The position numbers were made by a program, and so were the translations under genes. A model generated the notes under the pieces. That model did no database searches. It had not been told where the DNA came from and worked only from the letters and a program-made list of their open reading frames with translations. From SOKG01 sp964449845 (GTDB lineage: Bacteria; Chloroflexota; Dehalococcoidia; SZUA-161), in NCBI GenBank assembly GCA_964449845.1, contig CAYVES010000118.1, positions 1 to 7,578 on the forward strand: a stretch of DNA of 7,578 nucleotides. The letters are read 5' to 3'. Shown piece after piece: positions 1-5,740 of the stretch; position 1 is the first letter of the stretch; each line of letters starts with the position of its first letter.

Positions 1-117
1 GTGGTTAGAGCGGGGTGGAACCACCCGTTCCCATCCCGAACACGGAAGTGAAACTCCCCAGCGCAGACGATACTGAGGGGGCAACCCTTTGTGGAAAATA
101 TGCCATTGCCAGGAAGC
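1..117 (+). rRNA. rrf: 5S ribosomal RNA, 5' end cut by the window edge
   Basis: The large-subunit 5S rRNA is recognised from its conserved internal core, CCCATCCCGAACACGGAAGT (about 31-50), followed by the AGCGC element near 60-64. The 3' strand of terminal helix I is present as GCCAGGA (108-114). Its 5' partner, expected to read about TCCTGG, is missing, so roughly five to six bases lie before base 1. The 3' end is placed at 114-117 from the helix and is uncertain by a few bases. The gene is followed at once by an intrinsic terminator, so it is probably the last gene of an rRNA transcript whose 23S gene lies upstream, outside the window. Confidence 0.95.
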
Positions 118-124
118 AAAAAAG

Positions 125-168
125 TAGCCCAAATTTAGGTAGGATTGGTGAATTTGGGCTATTTTCTT
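125..168 (+). terminator. Intrinsic terminator of the rRNA transcript
   Basis: An 11-bp perfect stem, TAGCCCAAATT (125-135) with AATTTGGGCTA (151-161), encloses a 15-base loop and is followed by TTTTCTT. An A-run at 118-123 precedes the stem and can pair with the T-run, so the signal could also work weakly in the other direction. It separates the 5S gene from the clpC promoter. Confidence 0.88.
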
Positions 169-181
169 ATTGACCCAAATG

Positions 182-190
182 TGTTACAAT
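182..190 (+). promoter_or_regulatory. Extended -10 promoter for clpC
   Basis: TGTTACAAT matches the extended -10 form TGnTATAAT with one mismatch in the hexamer. No good -35 box sits 17 bases upstream (TTTTCT at 162-167), as is tolerated in extended -10 promoters. TTGACC at 170-175 is too close to serve. Predicted transcription starts near 197, giving a leader of about 52 bases. Neither a CtsR-type heptad repeat nor a CIRCE element is visible between 160 and 249. Confidence 0.6.
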
Positions 191-248
191 ATGGGTGCAG
201 TAGTACCAGGGATAAGCTCAGGTTGTAGAAGCACAGGCGGAGACGATC

Positions 249-2705
249 ATGAGCAACAGATTCGATAAGTTTACAGAGCGGGCACGCAAAGTCTTGGCTC
301 TCGCCCAGGAAGAGGCCCGAAGGTTCAACCACAACTACATCGGTACCGAACATATACTGTTGGGGCTGGTGCGGGAGGAGGAGGGAATGGGCGCCAAGAT
401 CCTCTCCAATCTTGGCATTGGGTTGAACAAGGTCCGATCCGCCGTGGAGTTCATTATCGGCCGCGGAGAAGGGTCTACTCAGGACGAAGTTGGTCTCACC
501 CCAAGGGCAAAAAGGGTAATCGAGCTCGCTGTGGATGAAGCCCGTTTCCTGGGTCACCAGTATATTGGCACCGAACATATACTCCTAGGGCTGTTGCGCG
601 AGGGTGAGGGGGTTGCCGCCGGCGTTCTGGAAAGCTTGGGGGTAAGCGTAGAACGCGTCCATTCGGAGCTCAATCGCGCCCTCAGCCAGAGCATGCCCCA
701 GTCGGGACCTCGCTCCACCACTAAAACTCCAACGCTCGACCAGTTGGGTGTGGACCTAACCGCTGCGGCTCGAGCAGGTAAACTCGATCCTGTTATCGGG
801 CGTACCAAGGAGATCGAGCGAGTAATTCAGGTACTCAGCCGACGCACCAAGAATAACCCCGTCCTCATCGGAGAGCCTGGAGTGGGCAAGACAGCCATTG
901 CCGAGGCTATCGCTCACCGCATCGCTGCTGGTGATGTCCCGGAGACATTGCGAGGTAGAAGGTTGCTTACCCTCGATGTAGGCTCCCTAGTCGCAGGAAC
1001 AAAATATCGGGGCGAATTCGAGGAGCGGCTGAAGAAGGTAATCGAGGAGATAAAGACCGCTGGCAACTGTGTTCTTTTCGTCGACGAGATCCACACCCTG
1101 GTTGGCGCTGGTGCCGCTGAGGGCGCGGTCGATGCTGCCAGCATTCTGAAGCCCTCGCTAGCACGGGGTGAGCTGCAATGTATTGGTGCCACCACCCTCG
1201 ACGATTACCGCAAGCACGTGGAACGGGACGCCGCCCTGGAACGCCGACTCCAGCCGATCTTAGTAGAGGAGCCCTCGACCGAACAAACCATCGATATCCT
1301 TAGAGGGATCAAGAGCCGCTACGAAGATTATCACCGCTTGACCATAGACGACGAAGCCCTGAAGACGGCAGCAGGCCTAGCCGCGAGATATATACCGGAC
1401 CGCTTCCTGCCTGACAAGGCGATCGACCTCATAGATGAGGCGTCGTCTCGGCTGCGGATTAAGCAGTATAGTCCGCCCTTGGGCCTGGACGAATTAACGC
1501 AGTCACTGGAGGCCGTGCGCAGAGAGAAGGACCAGGCTATGTCCGCCCAGCAGTATGAGCATGCTGCTGAGTTGCGCGAACGAGAGCTGGAACTCAGCAA
1601 AAAGATAGAGGACATGGGCCAAGAGCGGCAGCAGGAGTTCGATTCAGAAGAGAAGGTGGTGACCGAAGAGCACATCGCCGAAGTGGTCAGCATGTGGACC
1701 GGTATACCAGTGACCCGCCTGGCAGCAGATGAGACCACCAGATTGCTTCAAATGGAGGAGGCATTGCATAAGCGCATCGTCGGTCAGGACGAGGCCATTG
1801 TTGCAATCGCCAAAGCGGTAAGGAGGGCCAGGGCCGGGCTCAAGGACCCGAGGAGACCCATCGGCAGCTTCATCTTCCTCGGACCCACCGGCGTGGGCAA
1901 AACGGAGTTGGTGCGGGCGCTGTCGGAATTCATGTTTGGCAGCGAGGAGTCTCTGGTCAGGCTCGACATGTCAGAGTTCATGGAAAGACACGCAGTAGCC
2001 CGCCTCGTTGGTGCCCCCCCAGGGTATGTCGGTTATGAGGAAGGGGGGCAGTTGACGGAGGCAGTAAGACGCAAGTCATACTCAGCGATATTGCTCGACG
2101 AGATCGAGAAGGCCCACCCCGACGTGTTTAACATCCTGCTACAAATATTCGATGACGGGCATCTCACCGATGCCAAAGGGCGACGAGTAGATTTCCGCAA
2201 CACCATCATTGCCATGACCAGCAATATCGGCTCCGAGCTTATCAGGAAAGAAAGCTCCATCGGCTTCATCTCTCGTAGCGATGAGGCCAAGGTGGCCGAA
2301 ATGTCCTATGAGAAGATGAAAGAAAAACTGCTCGAGGAAATGAAGAAGACCTTCCGCCCCGAGTTCCTCAACCGCATCGATGGAGTGGTGGTGTTCCACG
2401 CCCTGACCAAGGATCATATTCGCCAAATCGTTGAGCTAATGCTTTCTCAGATAGAGAACCAACTCAAAGAGAAAGACATAAAGCTGGAAACAACCGATGC
2501 GGCAAAAGACTTCTTAGGTGAAAAGGGTTACGACCCTACCTTCGGCGCTCGCCCCCTGAGACGGGTTATCGAGCGTATGGTCGAAGACCCTCTGTCCGAA
2601 GCCCTGCTTGAGGGCAGGTTCCATTCTGGAGAAACGATCCAGGTCGACTGCCAGAATGGGGAGATAGTGCTGAACTCGGCCGCTTTGGTCAGCCCCCCCT
2701 CCTGA
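249..2705 (+). CDS. clpC: ATP-dependent Clp protease ATP-binding subunit ClpC
   Basis: ClpC is a class I Hsp100 AAA+ unfoldase: a cytosolic hexamer that unfolds proteins and feeds them to the ClpP peptidase. Domains in order: two Clp_N repeats (about 3-67 and 83-145, each with YIGTEHILLGL); AAA+ 1 with Walker A GEPGVGKT (208-215), Walker B LFVDE (DE 279-280) and the pore loop KYRG; a UVR-type coiled middle segment (about 424-459); AAA+ 2 with Walker A GPTGVGKT (545-552), DE 617-618 and the GYVG pore loop; and the C-terminal D2-small domain. The tripeptide IGF (671-673) lies where the ClpP-docking loop is expected. At 818 residues it is full length for ClpC; the middle segment is shorter than in ClpB. 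The ATG at 249 is supported by GGAG at 239-242, six bases upstream. No clpP, ctsR, mcsA or mcsB is in the window. Confidence 0.97.
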   Translation: MSNRFDKFTERARKVLALAQEEARRFNHNYIGTEHILLGLVREEEGMGAKILSNLGIGLNKVRSAVEFIIGRGEGSTQDEVGLTPRAKRVIELAVDEARFLGHQYIGTEHILLGLLREGEGVAAGVLESLGVSVERVHSELNRALSQSMPQSGPRSTTKTPTLDQLGVDLTAAARAGKLDPVIGRTKEIERVIQVLSRRTKNNPVLIGEPGVGKTAIAEAIAHRIAAGDVPETLRGRRLLTLDVGSLVAGTKYRGEFEERLKKVIEEIKTAGNCVLFVDEIHTLVGAGAAEGAVDAASILKPSLARGELQCIGATTLDDYRKHVERDAALERRLQPILVEEPSTEQTIDILRGIKSRYEDYHRLTIDDEALKTAAGLAARYIPDRFLPDKAIDLIDEASSRLRIKQYSPPLGLDELTQSLEAVRREKDQAMSAQQYEHAAELRERELELSKKIEDMGQERQQEFDSEEKVVTEEHIAEVVSMWTGIPVTRLAADETTRLLQMEEALHKRIVGQDEAIVAIAKAVRRARAGLKDPRRPIGSFIFLGPTGVGKTELVRALSEFMFGSEESLVRLDMSEFMERHAVARLVGAPPGYVGYEEGGQLTEAVRRKSYSAILLDEIEKAHPDVFNILLQIFDDGHLTDAKGRRVDFRNTIIAMTSNIGSELIRKESSIGFISRSDEAKVAEMSYEKMKEKLLEEMKKTFRPEFLNRIDGVVVFHALTKDHIRQIVELMLSQIENQLKEKDIKLETTDAAKDFLGEKGYDPTFGARPLRRVIERMVEDPLSEALLEGRFHSGETIQVDCQNGEIVLNSAALVSPPS

Positions 2706-2769
2706 GCAGCCTGCCAGTCTCGAACCTCTGCCAACGTCAACCTTAGGCTTAGAGAGATCCTTTCACTGA

Positions 2770-2797
2770 GTAGGGGCGACCCGCGGGTCGCCCCTAC
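2770..2797. repeat. 28-base perfect palindrome downstream of clpC
   Basis: GTAGGGGCGACCCG (2770-2783) is followed directly by its exact reverse complement (2784-2797). It lies 64 bases after the clpC stop. As RNA it would form a very stable hairpin and may end clpC transcription, but only CTTGTTTGG follows, so it lacks a proper T-tract. Palindromes of the TAGGGGCGACC type resemble dispersed intergenic repeats (REP/MITE-like) known from many bacterial genomes; that assignment rests on general familiarity, because only one copy is present here. Confidence 0.7.
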
Positions 2798-2841
2798 CTT
2801 GTTTGGCAACCCCAGCAGGCAAATCTCCTGAAACTTACCCA

Positions 2842-2870
2842 TTGACAACCAGGACGATATGAGCTAGTAT
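2842..2870 (+). promoter_or_regulatory. Strong sigma-70-type promoter for the oxidoreductase/VOC pair
   Basis: TTGACA (2842-2847) is a perfect -35 box. TAGTAT (2865-2870), after exactly 17 bases, is a good -10 box. Transcription should begin near 2877, giving a leader of about 158 bases before the oxidoreductase start at 3035. This supports transcription of the metabolic pair independently of clpC. Confidence 0.75.
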
Positions 2871-2879
2871 GCTTCCGCC

Positions 2880-2981
2880 ATGCTCGTAAACGCCCTTCAT
2901 GAAAGCTCCTACACTCGCTATCAACAGATAACGGTTCGCCATAAGGCCATAAACGTCGAGGAAGTTCAAAAACATCCCTAA
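2880..2981 (+). CDS. Possible 33-residue leader ORF (speculative)
   Basis: An ATG at 2880 opens a frame of 33 codons ending in TAA at 2979-2981, wholly inside the oxidoreductase leader. It begins only about three bases after the predicted transcription start, so it would be translated as a leaderless or near-leaderless message; no Shine-Dalgarno precedes it. The peptide is polar (starts MLVNALHESS, ends VEEVQKHP) and contains no signal peptide, membrane span or run of one regulatory amino acid. The segment GCTCCT (2905-2910) inside it is complementary to AGGAGC (3027-3032) in the oxidoreductase Shine-Dalgarno region. It could equally be a chance frame. Confidence 0.18.
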   Translation: MLVNALHESSYTRYQQITVRHKAINVEEVQKHP

Positions 2982-3023
2982 ACCCTTCTTCTAATAACAG
3001 TCCCAAGAAATATTCTGAGACAA

Positions 3024-3031
3024 AGGAGGAG
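3024..3031 (+). promoter_or_regulatory. Strong ribosome binding site of the oxidoreductase
   Basis: AGGAGGAG lies just before the ATG at 3035; GGAGG (3025-3029) has a five-base gap to the start. It is close to the ideal complement of the 16S 3' end, decides the start codon, and suggests high translation. Confidence 0.85.
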
Positions 3032-3034
3032 CAA

Positions 3035-5005
3035 ATGGCCAAAGCACGATATGAAAGGTTATTTTCCCCGGGGCGAATCGGGACACTGGAGCTGAAGAAC
3101 CGCATCGTTTACCCACCGATGGGGACCAACCTCTGTGTAGGGGGGGAGGTCACCGATCGGATGTTGGCCTACCACGAAGCGCGGGCCAAGGGTGGTATCG
3201 GGCTGCACATGATCGAGAATGCCAACATCGACACCGCTGGAGGAGCGGGGCTCCCTTTCGGCCTGAACGTCGATGACGACAGGTACATCCCAGGTCTACG
3301 CAAATTAGTCCAGGTTATCCACAAGAATGGGGCCAAGACCTGTCTTCAAATCTACCATGGCTCCATCTGGGCTACGCCCGAGCAAAGACAGGTGTTCGGA
3401 GCAGAGCTGCCGCGAGAGCTAACGGTAGCTGACATCCAACGGGTCATCCAGCGTTTCGTTGAGGCGGCAAGGCGGGCCAAAGCGGCAGGGTTCGATGCCA
3501 TCGAGATCCACGGCGCCAACATCAATGGGCAAACCCAGTTTCGCTCCGCTGTCTGGAATACGCTCAAAAACAAGTATGGCGGCAGCGTGGAAAACAGGGC
3601 GAGGTTCATGTGCGACACCCTCAAGGCTGTCAGGAAGGAAGTGGGGAAGAACTTCCCCCTGTGGTGCCGGACCAGCATATTTGAAGTGTTCTACGTGGGT
3701 GATGGCAAAATAGCCGAGTACGGGGTCACCCTTCAGGACACCCTGATACAAGCACCCATGTTCGTAGCTGCCGGCGCCGATGCCATTCACCTTTCACAGA
3801 GCGGGTTCTACGATTATGCCTGGCAATACTACACCATGTGCCCTGTAGAAGCTCACGGGGCAGCCCCTTATCTCGATATGGTCGAGCAGGTTAAGAAGGT
3901 GGTCAAGGTCCCGGTGCTCGCTGCGGCGCGGATCAGCCCAGAGATCGGGGAGAAGGCTCTGAGAGCGGGGAAACTGGACTTCGTCTGCATGGGGAGGGCG
4001 ATAGAGGCCGATCCCGAGCTTCCCAACAAACTGGCTGCGGGCAAGGAAGACGAGATAAGGCCCTGCATCCACTGCAATAATTGCATCGAGACCCTGGCAT
4101 GGGCAGACGGTGTGGCTTGCTCGGTAAACCCCGCCATCGGGCGAGAGAAGGAATTCGAGATCAAGAAAGCAGCCAAGCCCAAGAAGGTGATGATCGCTGG
4201 CGGAGGGCCGGCGGGAATGGAGGCAGCGCGGGTAGCGGCGCTGAGAGGCCACCAGGTAACGCTCTACGAGAAGGGTAGAAAGCTAGGTGGGCAATTGATA
4301 CAGGCGGCAATACCCCCTCACAAATCGGAGCTAAACGCCCTGACCGCCTATCTGGCAACCCAGATGAAGAAGCACAAGGTAAAGGTTGTGCTGGGGAAGG
4401 CGCTGACCCCGGAGGAGGTCAAGAAAGTTAAGCCGGACGTGGTTATCTGTGCCACCGGCGTCAAGCCCGTGATCCCTGAGGAGGAGGTCCCTGGGCTGAA
4501 CACTCTGTCAAATGTAGTCACAGCCGAGGATGTCCTCATAGGCAAGGCGAAGGTGGGCGACAGGGTACTCGTCATCGGTGGCGACCTGGTAGGCTGCGAG
4601 GTCGCCGAGTTCCTTGCAGACAAAGGCAGACAGGTGACCGTTGCCCGAAGAAGCCGGTTCATGGCAGACAAGATGAACCCCGACATGAGGATGATCCTCG
4701 TAGATAGACTGAAGCAAAAAGGCGTCCGCCTGGTTCCCGGAGTCCAGTACATGGCGGCAACTGACACCGGCGTACGTGTCCATGTGCGGGGAGGCATAAC
4801 GGCAATGGCGGAGATCGCAGCCGACGCCATGAAGAACATCGTCGCCGACACCATTGTGCTCGCTGCCGGTTCGACGCCCGACACTGACCTTACCCAGGCA
4901 CTCAAGGACAAGGCCCCCAAGGTGCATAGCATCGGTGACTGCGTAGAGCCCAGGCGCATACTGGAAGCCATGCGCGAGGGTTGGAAGGTAGCACTCGAAA
5001 TATAA
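3035..5005 (+). CDS. Old Yellow Enzyme-family Fe-S flavoprotein oxidoreductase (NADH:flavin oxidoreductase / 2-enoate reductase type)
   Basis: The 656 residues match the three-part build of 2,4-dienoyl-CoA reductase (FadH), 2-enoate reductase, BaiCD/BaiH and trimethylamine dehydrogenase. These enzymes pass electrons from NAD(P)H through FAD and a 4Fe-4S cluster to FMN in a TIM barrel. Seen here: an OYE barrel at about 5-340 (LKNRI near the start, EIHGAN at 157-162, KYGGSVENRARF after it, and the FMN-phosphate region ending in MGRAIEADPELPNK); cluster cysteines C344, C347, C350 and C362, spaced much as in trimethylamine dehydrogenase; FAD motif GGGPAG at 389-394; a second dinucleotide motif at 515-520; and a C-terminal SIGDC segment. 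Two oddities: the usual active-site tyrosine (HGxxGY) is replaced by asparagine (N164), and the third position of the second GxGxxG is D517. No signal peptide is seen; it is probably cytosolic. The substrate cannot be named from sequence. Confidence 0.9.
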   Translation: MAKARYERLFSPGRIGTLELKNRIVYPPMGTNLCVGGEVTDRMLAYHEARAKGGIGLHMIENANIDTAGGAGLPFGLNVDDDRYIPGLRKLVQVIHKNGAKTCLQIYHGSIWATPEQRQVFGAELPRELTVADIQRVIQRFVEAARRAKAAGFDAIEIHGANINGQTQFRSAVWNTLKNKYGGSVENRARFMCDTLKAVRKEVGKNFPLWCRTSIFEVFYVGDGKIAEYGVTLQDTLIQAPMFVAAGADAIHLSQSGFYDYAWQYYTMCPVEAHGAAPYLDMVEQVKKVVKVPVLAAARISPEIGEKALRAGKLDFVCMGRAIEADPELPNKLAAGKEDEIRPCIHCNNCIETLAWADGVACSVNPAIGREKEFEIKKAAKPKKVMIAGGGPAGMEAARVAALRGHQVTLYEKGRKLGGQLIQAAIPPHKSELNALTAYLATQMKKHKVKVVLGKALTPEEVKKVKPDVVICATGVKPVIPEEEVPGLNTLSNVVTAEDVLIGKAKVGDRVLVIGGDLVGCEVAEFLADKGRQVTVARRSRFMADKMNPDMRMILVDRLKQKGVRLVPGVQYMAATDTGVRVHVRGGITAMAEIAADAMKNIVADTIVLAAGSTPDTDLTQALKDKAPKVHSIGDCVEPRRILEAMREGWKVALEI

Positions 5006-5011
5006 GAGGGA

Positions 5012-5055
5012 AATCCCCCTAAATTCCCCTTTAGTAAAGGGGGAAAAGGGGGATT
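5012..5055. repeat. 44-base two-step hairpin repeat between the oxidoreductase and VOC genes
   Basis: The outer stem AATCCCCCT (5012-5020) pairs perfectly with AGGGGGATT (5047-5055). The inner stem CCCCTTT (5026-5032) pairs with AAAGGGG (5036-5042) around an AGT loop. The arms are separated by short A-rich internal loops. It begins seven bases after the oxidoreductase stop. No T-tract follows, so it is more likely a processing or stability element, or a copy of the widespread AATCCCCCT...AGGGGGATT intergenic repeat class, than a terminator. Confidence 0.7.
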
Positions 5056-5074
5056 ATGAGCCTTGGTCCTTGTG

Positions 5075-5088
5075 GATTCCTAGGAATC
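5075..5088. promoter_or_regulatory. 14-base palindrome upstream of the VOC gene, possible operator
   Basis: GATTCCTAGGAATC is a perfect palindrome ending 32 bases before the VOC start codon. A weak -10-like TATCAT (5098-5103) lies just downstream, but no -35 box pairs with it. It could be a protein-binding site or chance. Confidence 0.3.
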
Positions 5089-5120
5089 TTTAAGACCTAT
5101 CATACGAGGAGGCACCCAAG

Positions 5121-5606
5121 ATGGCGCAGCTAAAACTAAACGATCTCAAGCTCGACCACATCGGTATCGTGGTCAAGGATATTGAAAAGGCGGTGGACTT
5201 CTACACCAAGGCACTTGGCTTGAACTTCGATGAGATCGCAGAGCACCAACTGCCGCCCGATGTAATAACCAGGGGCAAGCCCACCCCTTACACCATGAAG
5301 GTGACCTTCGCCCCAATGGGGCCGCTGAGGCTGGAAGTGGTGCAGATCGTAGAAGGTGAGAGCCTCCACACCGAGTTCCTCAAGCAGCATGGTGAGGGCA
5401 TAATGCACTTGGGCTTTGAAGTGGCCGACCTGGAGAAAGAAGTGGCCAATGCCGAGGCGCAGGGACTCGAGTTGATCTGCCACCTCAAGATGGTGGGCAT
5501 CATGGCCTTCGCCTACTTCGACAGCGCGAAGACCAATGGCGTCATGATCGAGCTCGTTCAGGAGAACGTGCGGGAGCGGATCATGGCGAAGCTGGCCGAG
5601 CAATAG
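5121..5606 (+). CDS. VOC superfamily protein, methylmalonyl-CoA epimerase/glyoxalase-like
   Basis: This 161-residue protein has the paired beta-alpha-beta-beta-beta modules of the vicinal oxygen chelate fold: KLDHIGIVVKDIEKAVDFY at 10-28 and GIMHLGFEVADLE in the second half. The expected metal ligands are all visible: H13, E72 (in LEVVQ), H96 and E144 (in MIELVQ). The general pattern resembles methylmalonyl-CoA epimerase, which interconverts the 2R and 2S forms of methylmalonyl-CoA. However, the short segment that carries EQGV and the catalytic glutamate in true epimerases is replaced here by a longer PPDVITRGKPTPYT stretch, so a strict epimerase call is not safe. AGGAGG (5107-5112) precedes the ATG by eight bases. 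It lies 115 bases after the oxidoreductase gene on the same strand and ahead of a shared terminator, so the two are probably co-transcribed and may act on related substrates. Confidence 0.85.
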   Translation: MAQLKLNDLKLDHIGIVVKDIEKAVDFYTKALGLNFDEIAEHQLPPDVITRGKPTPYTMKVTFAPMGPLRLEVVQIVEGESLHTEFLKQHGEGIMHLGFEVADLEKEVANAEAQGLELICHLKMVGIMAFAYFDSAKTNGVMIELVQENVRERIMAKLAEQ

Positions 5607-5638
5607 TGCTCGCACGGACGCCTCTGTTTGGCAAGATC

Positions 5639-5690
5639 AAGGGGGAGCCCACCATGTGGTTCAACACCATGTCGGCGGGGCTCCCCTTTT
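5639..5690 (+). terminator. Intrinsic terminator after the VOC gene
   Basis: AAGGGGGAGCCC (5639-5650) pairs with GGGCTCCCCTTT (5678-5689) in a 12-bp stem with one G-U pair, running into TTTT at 5687-5690. The 27-base loop can itself fold through TGGT (5657-5660) with ACCA (5666-5669) and holds the 8-base direct repeat CACCATGT (5650-5657, 5665-5672). It closes the oxidoreductase/VOC unit ahead of radA. Confidence 0.8.
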
Positions 5691-5740
5691 GCCCACAAAT
5701 ACTCAGGTATCAGGCAGCACAGGTAGAGAGGGGTTAGCCA

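Noticed and set aside
170..190. TTGACC (170-175) as -35 box for TACAAT (185-190)
   Set aside because: The spacing is only nine bases, too short for sigma-70 recognition; the extended -10 alone explains the promoter better.
2709..2820. Larger nested inverted repeats (GCCTGC/GCAGGC and TGCCAA/TTTGGCA) around the 28-base palindrome
   Set aside because: The arms are six bases long and widely and unequally spaced; this is expected by chance.
2877..3034. FMN riboswitch in the flavoenzyme leader
   Set aside because: I could not find the conserved RFN-element blocks; only the speculative 6-bp pairing is present.
2794..3105. Minus-strand 103-codon frame across the oxidoreductase leader
   Set aside because: It overlaps the strong plus-strand promoter and the start of the oxidoreductase; no Shine-Dalgarno or domain.
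4348..4971. Long minus-strand open frame (207 codons) inside the oxidoreductase gene
   Set aside because: It is a GC-driven shadow of a clearly coding plus-strand gene; the product is serine/threonine-rich low-information sequence.
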